Source: Clostridium saccharoperbutylacetonicum N1-4(HMT)
Lineage (GTDB): Bacteria > Bacillota > Clostridia > Clostridiales > Clostridiaceae
Assembly: GCF_000340885.1 (NCBI RefSeq)
Contig: NC_020291.1
Span: 6,302,001 to 6,366,000, forward strand
Length of the DNA stretch: 64,000 bases
Direction: 5' to 3'
In this document: piece by piece, positions 43,545 through 51,104 of the stretch
How the letters are laid out: every line of letters starts with the position of its first letter
Position numbering within the stretch: position 1 is the first letter of the stretch
The notes under the pieces: generated by a model
Seen by the model: only the letters and a program-made list of their open reading frames with translations
What the model was told of the DNA's origin: nothing
Database searches by the model: none
Made by a program: the position numbers and the translations under genes

Positions 43545-45479
43545 TTATGATAATTCAAATGCTCCAGTATATAATTGATAGTATTTACCTTTTTCTTCAA
43601 TTAAATCATCATGATTTCCTCTTTCAATTATTCTACCTTGATCTAGTACCATAATTACATCAGAGTTTTTAATTGTTGAAAGTCTGTGGGCAATTACAAA
43701 AACTGTTCTTCCATTCATTAACTTATCCATACCATCTTGAACTATTTTTTCTGTTCTTGTATCTATACTTGATGTTGCTTCATCTAGTATTAATACAGGT
43801 GGATCTGCTATAGCAGCTCTTGCTATAGTTAATAATTGTCTTTGCCCTTGTGAAAGACTGCCTCCATCTCCAGTTAAGACTGTATCATATCCTTTTGGAA
43901 GATGCTTAATAAACTGATCTGCATTTGCTAACTTTGCTGCTGCATGTACTTCTTCATCTGTAGCATCAAGTTTACCATATCTAATGTTATCTGCAACCGT
44001 TCCTGTAAAAAGATGAGCATCTTGAAGTACTATTCCAAGTGAACTTCTTAAATCATCTTTTTTGATTTTGTTTATATTTATTCCATCATATCTAATCTTT
44101 CCATCTTGTATATCATAAAATCTATTTATTAAGTTTGTAATTGTAGTCTTACCAGCACCTGTTGCTCCAACAAAGGCAATCTTTTGTCCTGGTTTTGCAT
44201 AAAGTTTTATGTTATGAAGTATGATTTTTTCATCATTATAACCAAAATCCACATCATCAAATACTACTTCTCCATTAAGCTTAGAGTATGTAGTTGTACC
44301 ATCTTCATGAGGATGTTTCCATGCCCAGATTCCAGTACGTTTTTTAGCTTCAGTTAGGTTTCCATTTTCATCTTCGTTTGCATTAACTAAAGTTACATAG
44401 CCTTCATCCATTTCTTTCTTTTCATCAAGAAGAGTAAAGATACGTTCTGCTCCAGCTAAAGCCATTATTACAAAATTAAATTGTTGCGACATTTGATTTA
44501 CGGTTTGGCTAAAGGTTCTTGTTAATTGTAAAAAGGTTGCAAGAGCGCCTAAAGTAAATCCCCAAAAACTATTTATAGCCAAAATTGATCCAACTATAGC
44601 AACTGAAACATAATTTATATATCCTATATTACCCATGATAGGCATTAAAACATTAGCATATTTATTTGCATTATTCGCGCTATTACAAAGTTCATCATTT
44701 AACTTATCAAAGTTAATTTTAGCTTCTTCTTCATGACAGAATACTTTAACAACTTTTTGTCCTTCCATCATTTCTTCTATATAACCATTAACTGCACCTA
44801 AATCCTTTTGTTGAAGTCCAAAGTATTTTCCACTTTTAGCACCAATAGTTTTAGTAACTTTAAACATTAATAATATAATTAATGCTTCAACTACAATTAG
44901 GGGTAAACTTAAACGAATCATAGCAATAAGTACGCCAATTACTGTTATAATTGCTGATAATAATTGAGGTACACCTTGGCTGATCATTTGTCTTAAGGCA
45001 TCAGTATCATTTGTGTAGAGGCTCATTACATCTCCATGAGCATGTGTATCAAAGAATTTAACTGGCAATGCTTCCATATGTGAAAACATATCATCTCTTA
45101 TCCTTTTAAGAGATCCTTGAGAAATATACATCATCATACGGCTATATGCATAGGTTGCTATAACACCAACATAATAAACAAACGCCATCATAGCCATCAT
45201 TTCAAGTAATGGTCCAAAATCAGGAGAACTTTGTCCTAATAATGGTGTTATATACTTATCTATTAAGTCTTTTATAAAGGTTGTTCCATAAACATTAGCA
45301 AGAGAACTTATAATTATAGTTATTATTACCATACTAAATAAAAACTTGTATTCCTTTAGTATGTAAATCAGCAATCTTTTTAAAGTCTTTAAAGAATTTT
45401 TACTCATTTTAGCAGGTCCGTGTCCACCACGTCCACCTGGTCCACGAACTACTTTTGGCTTAGCATTATTTTGACTCAT
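43545..45479 (-). CDS. ABC exporter subunit with canonical ATP site
   Basis: The 644-aa protein is a half-transporter: six membrane helices (about 35-360) and a C-terminal ATPase domain with Walker A GATGAGKTT, signature LSQGQRQLL, Walker B LILDEATSSID with catalytic Glu, and H-loop IAHRLST. A basic Gly/Pro-rich N-terminus (VRGPGGRGGHGP) and an insert before the ATPase domain (LVNANEDENGNLTEAKKRTG) are typical of the larger half of BmrCD/LmrCD-like heterodimers. It overlaps the partner gene by 14 bp. The likely role is efflux of drugs or lipids; the substrate is unknown. Confidence 0.93.
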   Translation of the reverse strand: MSQNNAKPKVVRGPGGRGGHGPAKMSKNSLKTLKRLLIYILKEYKFLFSMVIITIIISSLANVYGTTFIKDLIDKYITPLLGQSSPDFGPLLEMMAMMAFVYYVGVIATYAYSRMMMYISQGSLKRIRDDMFSHMEALPVKFFDTHAHGDVMSLYTNDTDALRQMISQGVPQLLSAIITVIGVLIAMIRLSLPLIVVEALIILLMFKVTKTIGAKSGKYFGLQQKDLGAVNGYIEEMMEGQKVVKVFCHEEEAKINFDKLNDELCNSANNANKYANVLMPIMGNIGYINYVSVAIVGSILAINSFWGFTLGALATFLQLTRTFSQTVNQMSQQFNFVIMALAGAERIFTLLDEKKEMDEGYVTLVNANEDENGNLTEAKKRTGIWAWKHPHEDGTTTYSKLNGEVVFDDVDFGYNDEKIILHNIKLYAKPGQKIAFVGATGAGKTTITNLINRFYDIQDGKIRYDGININKIKKDDLRSSLGIVLQDAHLFTGTVADNIRYGKLDATDEEVHAAAKLANADQFIKHLPKGYDTVLTGDGGSLSQGQRQLLTIARAAIADPPVLILDEATSSIDTRTEKIVQDGMDKLMNGRTVFVIAHRLSTIKNSDVIMVLDQGRIIERGNHDDLIEEKGKYYQLYTGAFELS

Positions 45480-47205
45480 TATTATCAGCTCCCCTCACTT
45501 GAGATTCGTAGACTTCACGATATATAGCATTGTTTTTCAATAACTCATCATGAGATCCAAAGCCATCTATTTTACCATCATTTAATACTATAATTCTGTC
45601 TGCATCTTCCACTGAAGAAATACGTTGTGCAATAATAATCTTTGTAGTATCTGGAATTGTTTCTTTAAATGCCTTTCTAATTAAAGCATCCGTCTTAGTA
45701 TCTACTGCACTTGTTGAATCATCTAAAATTAATATTTTAGGTTTCTTAAGAAGTGCTCTTGCTATACATAATCTTTGTTTTTGTCCTCCAGATACATTGC
45801 TTCCACCCTGTTCAATATAAGTATCATATTTATCAGGTAAAGTTTCTATAAATTCTTCAGCTTGTGCTTGTCTGCATGCTTCAATTATTTCGTCATCAGA
45901 TGCATCTTTCTTTCCCCATCTTAAATTTTCTTTTATAGTTCCTGAAAATAATACATTCTTTTGTAATACCATTGAAACTTCATCTCTAAGAGTTTCAATA
46001 TCATATTTTTTAACATCAATTCCACCAACTTCAACAGTTCCACTTGTTGTATCGTATAATCTTGGAATTAGTTGAACTAATGTAGATTTTGCACTACCCG
46101 TTCCTCCAATAATTCCTATAGTTTCACCTGAATTGATTTTTATATTAGCATCCTCCAATACACACTTATCTTTGTCTTTACTATACGAGAAACTTACGCC
46201 ATTAAATGTGATTGCTCCATCTTTAACTTCATATATTGGATTTTCTGGATTAGTTAAATCACTTTTCTCATCTAATACTGCAATAATTCTTTCTGCAGAT
46301 GATTTTGACATAATTACCATTACAAAAACAAAAGACATCATCATAAGGCTTATCATAATATTTGTTGTATAAGCAAACATACTCATAAGCTCACCAGTTG
46401 TCATTGAACTTCCAACAATCATTTTTGCTCCAAGCCATGAAAGAAGTAAAATACAACTATAAACTGCAAATTGCATAGCTGGTCCATTAATTATTATTAA
46501 TTTTTCAGCTCTTATAAAAAAATTGTACAAAGTTTCAGAAGCTTTATAAAACTTATTTGTTTCATGTTCTTCTCTGACAAAAGCCTTTACAGTTCTAATA
46601 GCAGTTAAATTTTCTTGTACACTAGCATTCAAATCATCATACTTCTTAAAAACTTCCATAAAATATGGATGTGCTTTTGTCATTACAAAGTATAATACAA
46701 AACCTAAGAAAATAATTGCTCCCAAAAATACTAAAGCCAATCTTGCATTAATATAAAAACTCATTGCCATTGCAAAAATAAGCATAAATGGAGCTCTTAC
46801 AAACATTCTTATTAACATTTGGAACGCATTTTGAACATTTGTTACATCTGTTGTAAGTCTTGTTATAAGTCCAGCTGTGGAATACTTGTCTATATTTGAA
46901 AATGCAAAATCTTGTATATTGTAATACATTCCTCTTCTCAAATTTCTAGCAAAACCAGTTGATGCACTTGCAGCAAATTTTCCTGATAAAACACCACATG
47001 CAAGGGATAGAAATGATGCACCGAGCATTATAGCTCCATAGATACATACATATTTCATATTACTTTTATTTACTCCATTATCAATTATCGATGCCATTAA
47101 TACTGGAATAATTGTTTCCATTATTGCTTCTAATGCAACAAATAATGGTGTTAACATTGTGTCTCTTTTAAATTCAGCTATATAACTAGCTAATCTTTTT
47201 ATCAT
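45466..47205 (-). CDS. ABC exporter subunit with degenerate ATP site
   Basis: The 579-aa half-transporter has six helices (about 15-310) and an ATPase domain with Walker A GGTGSAKST, signature VSGGQKQRL, and a Walker B in which the catalytic Glu is Asp (LILDDSTSAVD). The H-loop His is replaced by Gln (IIAQRISS). Together with the canonical 644-aa partner this forms a heterodimer with one catalytic and one degenerate site, as in BmrCD, LmrCD and TM287/288. It starts at an ATG after AAAGGAGGATTATT. A MarR-type box lies directly upstream of the Shine-Dalgarno. Confidence 0.93.
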   Translation of the reverse strand: MIKRLASYIAEFKRDTMLTPLFVALEAIMETIIPVLMASIIDNGVNKSNMKYVCIYGAIMLGASFLSLACGVLSGKFAASASTGFARNLRRGMYYNIQDFAFSNIDKYSTAGLITRLTTDVTNVQNAFQMLIRMFVRAPFMLIFAMAMSFYINARLALVFLGAIIFLGFVLYFVMTKAHPYFMEVFKKYDDLNASVQENLTAIRTVKAFVREEHETNKFYKASETLYNFFIRAEKLIIINGPAMQFAVYSCILLLSWLGAKMIVGSSMTTGELMSMFAYTTNIMISLMMMSFVFVMVIMSKSSAERIIAVLDEKSDLTNPENPIYEVKDGAITFNGVSFSYSKDKDKCVLEDANIKINSGETIGIIGGTGSAKSTLVQLIPRLYDTTSGTVEVGGIDVKKYDIETLRDEVSMVLQKNVLFSGTIKENLRWGKKDASDDEIIEACRQAQAEEFIETLPDKYDTYIEQGGSNVSGGQKQRLCIARALLKKPKILILDDSTSAVDTKTDALIRKAFKETIPDTTKIIIAQRISSVEDADRIIVLNDGKIDGFGSHDELLKNNAIYREVYESQVRGADNNESK

Positions 47206-47220
47206 AATAATCCTCCTTTT

Positions 47221-47234
47221 GTTAGGTTTCTAAC
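47221..47234. promoter_or_regulatory. MarR-type box between marR and the ABC genes
   Basis: GTTAGGTTTCTAAC, an inverted GTTAG/CTAAC pair, is identical to the site upstream of marR. It lies immediately before the Shine-Dalgarno of the first ABC gene. Confidence 0.65.
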
Positions 47235-47256
47235 TACTAGTTTAAAAAAATATCAA

Positions 47257-47688
47257 TTATTCACTTATCTTATTAGAGAGTCTATCAAGCAAAGAAATAA
47301 ACATATTCATTTCAGCTTCACTTAACTCATCCCTAAATGATTTTTCAAAATCTAAAATAAAATCATATACACTTTTTTGAATTCTTGCTCCCTTTTCTGT
47401 AATTATTAACTTTTTAAGTCGTGCATCTTCAGATACACTTACTCTTTCTATAAATCCATTTTTCTCCATAAGTTGTAATACGCTTGTTACTGATGAACGT
47501 CTAATATCAAGCTCTTCTTCTATATCCTTTTGAAATATATCTCTGTTCTTAGAATTATGGTTTATAAAACCAAGAATTCTCCCCTGAACCCCTGTAATTC
47601 CATATTTAGAAGCTTCTTTATCAATTGCTCTATGTATTCTTTTAGCTAATATATTTATTTTCTTTCCAAGGTGTACTTCTTTTTCCAT
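47257..47688 (-). CDS. MarR-family regulator of the ABC exporter
   Basis: The 143-aa protein has the MarR winged-helix fold (ITGVQGRILGFINHNS... IEEELDIRRSSVTSVLQLMEKNGFIERVSVSEDARLKKLIITEKG), with recognition helix about 65-80 and wing DARLKK. It lies 51 bp upstream of the two ABC genes, and identical GTTAGGTTTCTAAC boxes lie before both it and the ABC genes, so it probably represses the whole operon until a drug ligand binds. The ATG at codon 3 of the longer frame has the better spacing (7 nt) from AGGAG and is used here. Confidence 0.9.
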   Translation of the reverse strand: MEKEVHLGKKINILAKRIHRAIDKEASKYGITGVQGRILGFINHNSKNRDIFQKDIEEELDIRRSSVTSVLQLMEKNGFIERVSVSEDARLKKLIITEKGARIQKSVYDFILDFEKSFRDELSEAEMNMFISLLDRLSNKISE

Positions 47689-47708
47689 ACTCATTCTCCT
47701 ATTAGTTT

Positions 47709-47722
47709 GTTAGGTTTCTAAC
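47709..47722. promoter_or_regulatory. MarR-type box at the marR promoter
   Basis: GTTAGGTTTCTAAC lies 8 bp downstream of the -10 of the marR promoter, where a bound repressor would block initiation. A second identical box is at 47221-47234. Confidence 0.7.
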
Positions 47723-47729
47723 TATTTTT

Positions 47730-47758
47730 ATTCTATATTCAATATTAATTTTTGTCAA
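47730..47758 (-). promoter_or_regulatory. Promoter of the marR-ABC operon
   Basis: TTGACA (47753-47758) and TAGAAT (47730-47735) are spaced by 17 bp on the minus strand; the consensus quality is high. Confidence 0.75.
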
Positions 47759-47825
47759 CCTCCCTAAAATACGTGTATTTCACAGTAAACGATTCAAAAT
47801 AATTAAGATCTAATTTTTTAATATA

Positions 47826-47875
47826 ACAAAAAAACGTGCTGAAATCTATATGAAAACATTTCAACACGTCTTTTA
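47826..47875. terminator. Terminator downstream of the amidase gene
   Basis: ACGTG and TGAAAT (47834-47845) pair with ATTTCA and CACGT (47858-47869) across one mismatch. A-run and T-run flank both sides, so it can act in both directions; on the minus strand it ends amidase transcription. Confidence 0.8.
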
Positions 47876-47913
47876 TTATTAAAATAATTTTTTTATATTT
47901 TTAGCATTAATAT

Positions 47914-48984
47914 TTATTTTTCTTTATCTATTATGTACACTCCATTTTTGTCTACCTTGTAGCCATCTGGAGTTGTACAGTCTACATATAACTGACCTTC
48001 TTCATTAAAGGCATAATCAGAACCATTTATATGCATCCATCTAGGCTTATCTTTTACTCCATTTACTCTCATACAATCTGAATCTAAATAATATTTATGT
48101 CCATTGGAATCAGTATACCATGTATTCTCTAATGCATAGCCAGAGGCATTAAAAACATACCACTGACCGTTTATAGCTTTCCAGCCATTATCTGCTGTAT
48201 AATAATATCCATTATCTACATCTGTGCAGTACCACCAGCCTACATTATTTTGATTCCAACCTAATTTAGTCTTATTTAGGCATTTTACTATTCCACTACA
48301 TAAACCTTGAGATAATTTATTTTCATAGCTATCATCATTTAATAATCTATCTTCTTGTGGATTAGACATAAATCCCATTTCCACCAATACTACAGGTACC
48401 TTAGACCAATTAAAACCTGTCAAATCACTTCTTTGAACCACACCTTTATTATTCATACCTGCACTTGCAACTAAACTATCTAATATAGTTTGTCCATATT
48501 CTGCACTTACGCCACTAATACTTGATGCATATCCAACTGGTGCTGGAACAAGCATTGAGGCTCCAGTTATGTTTTGATTGTCAATTCCATCGCAATGTAA
48601 TCTAATAACTAAATCCGCATTATTGTTATTTCCAACTTCTGCTCTCTCAATATTCCCTGGAGCTTCTGAATCCTGAGTCTTTGTCATTATTACAGTAAAG
48701 TTATTCTGCTCCAATAGAGCTTTTAACTTATTTGCAACTTTCAAGGTAACTGCATACTCTGGAACACCAGTTGCAACTCCTTGAGTTCCTCCACCATCTT
48801 TGATTTTGGTTATATTCGAATCTGGTGACTGAAGTTCATATCCGCTGTTTCCTCCAGCTCCATGTCCTGGATCTATAACTACTACCTTTTTTCCTGCTGC
48901 AAATGCTATCTGATTATTTGGAATTAATATTATAGATGTCAAAAAAACAGCTGTAAACAAAAAACATGCTATTAATCTTTTCAT
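47914..48984 (-). CDS. Secreted N-acetylmuramoyl-L-alanine amidase with wall-binding repeats
   Basis: The 356-aa protein has a signal peptide (about 1-29, cleaving near AFAAG), then an Amidase_3 zinc domain (about 32-235) with IDPGHGAGG, PEYAV, RLHCDG and the catalytic VEMGFMSN. The C-terminal part (about 240-350) is made of aromatic-glycine cell-wall-binding repeats (GWWYCTDVDNGYYYTADNGW, GQWYVFNASGYALENTWY). It cleaves the bond between N-acetylmuramic acid and L-alanine in peptidoglycan. The start is the ATG after GGGGAGGGGAACTT; the upstream TTG frame includes this Shine-Dalgarno. It lies about 130 bp downstream of the ParM cassette. Confidence 0.92.
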   Translation of the reverse strand: MKRLIACFLFTAVFLTSIILIPNNQIAFAAGKKVVVIDPGHGAGGNSGYELQSPDSNITKIKDGGGTQGVATGVPEYAVTLKVANKLKALLEQNNFTVIMTKTQDSEAPGNIERAEVGNNNNADLVIRLHCDGIDNQNITGASMLVPAPVGYASSISGVSAEYGQTILDSLVASAGMNNKGVVQRSDLTGFNWSKVPVVLVEMGFMSNPQEDRLLNDDSYENKLSQGLCSGIVKCLNKTKLGWNQNNVGWWYCTDVDNGYYYTADNGWKAINGQWYVFNASGYALENTWYTDSNGHKYYLDSDCMRVNGVKDKPRWMHINGSDYAFNEEGQLYVDCTTPDGYKVDKNGVYIIDKEK

Positions 48985-49115
48985 AAGTTCCCCTCCCCTA
49001 AGCAATTGAAGACTATACTATTAGATTATTTACTTTTGATACATAATCATTTTCAAAATACTTATATAAGCAAAATTTATCTAACTAAGGTATTCCCCAT
49101 CTTTCATTATATATT

Positions 49116-49382
49116 TTACCACTGTAATAGTCTATCTATTTCATTCTCTTGTTCACTATCTATTGTAATGCTTTGTTTGTTATCTAAAGCTATTTCATCC
49201 TTTGCATTATCATCTTCTGTTGTATTTCTTACTGGTGAAGTAAGCATTGTGGCTCTCATTTTTTCAGCTATTAATATTGTTAAATATGCAGAAAAATCTA
49301 AGCCGAGTGACTTTGCTTCTTTTGATGCAAATTCTTTAATATGAGGTGCTAATGTAATCGTAGTTTTTATTTTTTTACACAT
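49116..49382 (-). CDS. Ribbon-helix-helix protein downstream of ParM-like actin (ParR-like)
   Basis: The 88-aa protein has a ribbon-helix-helix pattern in its first half: strand KIKTTITL, helix APHIKEFASKEAKSLGL, helix DFSAYLTILIAEKM. An acidic disordered tail follows (EDDNAKDEIALDNKQ... EQENEIDRLLQW). ParR adaptor proteins of actin-type partition systems have this design: DNA-binding head plus a tail that contacts the filament. The start overlaps the actin gene stop by 8 bp (ATGTGTAA), so translation is coupled. The call as ParR is by context and fold pattern. Confidence 0.7.
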   Translation of the reverse strand: MCKKIKTTITLAPHIKEFASKEAKSLGLDFSAYLTILIAEKMRATMLTSPVRNTTEDDNAKDEIALDNKQSITIDSEQENEIDRLLQW

Positions 49383-50268
49383 TTTTGCTCTTACCTATTA
49401 TGTCATAAGTTTTAACATTAATCATTTGAGCATCATCCAACACCTTATATTCATTTAAGTAATTTTTAAGTAATAAAGCCCCTCCACCAATAAAAACAAA
49501 CCTAGAATATTTTGACTGCTCCGGAAATGCTTGCTTTACAGCATTTACTATTTCTCCTGCTCTTAGATTTAATATATTATCTATATCTTTTTCTACATTC
49601 ACATCTCTACCTTCTACAAATATACTTTTATCTGCAATTATTTGCTCTGCTTTCATGCGATTAGAATAGTTTACCCCATACTTTGATAACTCCTGAAGCA
49701 GAACATCATAAGTCGAGTTCACCCCTAATGGATATGTTCTTCCTTCTTTAAACTGTCCATTGCTCATGTACGCAATATCTAAGGTACCACCGCCTATATC
49801 TACTACTAAAGTATCCCGTTCAACTAAAGATTTATCATATAGAAATAAGCCTGCTGATTGAGGAAATACAACTACTTTAGTAATTGTAAAACTCCTGCTT
49901 TCTCCATTGAGCTTCATAAACACTCTTCTATTTTCAAGAGCTTTTATTAAGGAACCTTTTTGTTCAGCAAAAAATTGTGCTGGAAGTCCAGTTACAACCC
50001 TGACATTATTATCTATAGTAGAAGTCATAGTAGCTGCTATAGCTGTATATAAGCAAATATGAAAAATAATGTCTTTATCTCTAGTTTGCTCAGTACTAGT
50101 AAACCCGTCATCATTACCAATTAAATATGTTTTGTTATTATACTCTACTGTATATTTTGCTGTTTCCAATTCATGTATCTTTTCTTTCACTGTAGACGAA
50201 AAAGAGCCTTCCATACTATGTCCAATAAAGTTAGTCGTATTATAACCTATATCTGCACTAATTCTCAT
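49375..50268 (-). CDS. ParM/StbA-like actin homologue
   Basis: The 297-aa protein has the actin-superfamily nucleotide motifs: phosphate-1 ADIGYNTTNF (5-14), phosphate-2 VVDIGGGTLDIAYM (about 155-168) and the adenosine motif FVFIGGGALLLKN near the C-terminus. Length fits ParM/Alp plasmid-segregation actins better than MreB or FtsA. Such proteins form ATP-dependent filaments that push apart plasmids bound by a ParR adaptor. Ribbon-helix-helix genes lie on both sides, completing a par-type cassette on what appears to be a chromosome, either from an integrated plasmid or with another cellular role. The ATG follows GAGGAGGATTAAAAA. Confidence 0.85.
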   Translation of the reverse strand: MRISADIGYNTTNFIGHSMEGSFSSTVKEKIHELETAKYTVEYNNKTYLIGNDDGFTSTEQTRDKDIIFHICLYTAIAATMTSTIDNNVRVVTGLPAQFFAEQKGSLIKALENRRVFMKLNGESRSFTITKVVVFPQSAGLFLYDKSLVERDTLVVDIGGGTLDIAYMSNGQFKEGRTYPLGVNSTYDVLLQELSKYGVNYSNRMKAEQIIADKSIFVEGRDVNVEKDIDNILNLRAGEIVNAVKQAFPEQSKYSRFVFIGGGALLLKNYLNEYKVLDDAQMINVKTYDIIGKSKNV

Positions 50269-50498
50269 TTTTTAATCCTCCTCTTTTTAATCAATTAGAC
50301 TACTTTTTTATGGCGCTTATACCACTTTTTCCTTAAATATATTTATTTATAAAATAAGTGCACACTTTATATTCTTTTGTACGTCTTTCATACAGCCTTT
50401 GTACAAGCATCTCCTTACTTAGATAAACATTATGTCACGCATATTTGCATATATTGTATTGCTTGTCTATATTTTATATACAAACTCACCTATTCCTC
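50269..50498. other. Spacer between the small RHH gene and the ParM-like gene
   Basis: These 230 bp would be the place for a ParM promoter or centromere. I see two CTTTTGTAC/CCTTTGTAC-like stretches (around 50384-50404) but no regular iteron array. Nothing firm. Confidence 0.35.
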
Positions 50499-50684
50499 TC
50501 ACTCATTTGGATTAGAACCCAAAGGGATCTTACCATTTAATTTAGATAATTCAACTTCACTTATTGATTTCATCATATTAAATAGAATAAATTCAGTAAT
50601 TGTCATACCTTGCTGCCGGGCCATTCGTTTTATAGCCTGCTTCTGTTCTGTTGTAACTCTAAGCATTATGGTTGCATCTTTCAT
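50499..50684 (-). CDS. Small ribbon-helix-helix (CopG-like) regulator
   Basis: The 61-aa protein consists of a ribbon-helix-helix: strand ATIMLRVT, helix TEQKQAIKRMARQQGM, helix TITEFILFNMMKSI. The ATG follows AGGAGGAGAGTGCT. It is upstream of the ParM-like gene and probably represses its own promoter; TACATTA heptamers at 18-bp steps lie 20-65 bp upstream. It could also be an antitoxin-type protein, but no toxin gene adjoins it. Confidence 0.8.
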   Translation of the reverse strand: MKDATIMLRVTTEQKQAIKRMARQQGMTITEFILFNMMKSISEVELSKLNGKIPLGSNPNE

Positions 50685-50706
50685 AGCACTCTCCTCCTAA
50701 TTTATA

Positions 50707-50749
50707 TAATGTAATAACAATATATACATTAAATACAACTTATACATTA
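50707..50749. promoter_or_regulatory. Three TACATTA heptamers at 18-bp steps upstream of the RHH gene
   Basis: TAATGTA (50707-50713, inverted), TACATTA (50725-50731) and TACATTA (50743-50749) begin exactly 18 bp apart. Short repeats at regular spacing are typical of ribbon-helix-helix operators and par centromeres. Confidence 0.5.
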
Positions 50750-50999
50750 TCACAACTTTTTTACATATTTTGTAAAATCATTGTTTAAATATTATTAAAT
50801 TTATCGACTTCTTTCGTAATACTAAATTTAATACAAATAGTTTTAATTAATTTTCAATTTACAGCCTAGCCTCAAAAGTTAAACTAAACAAAAGTGGCTA
50901 CGCCACGCTCACTCTTAATCACATTTTTACAAACCAAGTTCCTCTTAACCCTTGGTATAACTGCTTTTCAAAATTCAAAAGTTTTATCCTTTCCAGACA
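50750..50999. other. Remaining intergenic DNA upstream of the ParM cassette
   Basis: AT-rich sequence with one short perfect hairpin, GTGGC-TAC-GCCAC (50894-50906), and no gene that I can support. Confidence 0.4.
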
Positions 51000-51034
51000 A
51001 TAAAAAAAGAGATACCTAGCTAAAAGTATCTCTT
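51000..51034 (-). terminator. Terminator of the mutS2-like gene
   Basis: AGAGATAC (51008-51015) pairs with GTATCTCT (51026-51033); on the minus strand seven T follow. It lies about 70 bp after the stop codon. Confidence 0.85.
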
Positions 51035-51104
51035 CGATCCAAAACTATTCATTTCCTTACTAAACTATCAAAATAATAATTATATTTATTTACTAATGCA
51101 CATT

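Noticed and set aside
49006..49344. Plus-strand open frame opposite the ParR-like gene
   Set aside because: The minus-strand 88-aa RHH protein is coupled to the ParM-like gene and explains the openness; the plus frame has no ribosome binding site.
50894..50906. GTGGC-TAC-GCCAC hairpin
   Set aside because: Only 5 bp; similar GC-rich mini-palindromes occur by chance or as transposon dust, and nothing nearby supports a role.
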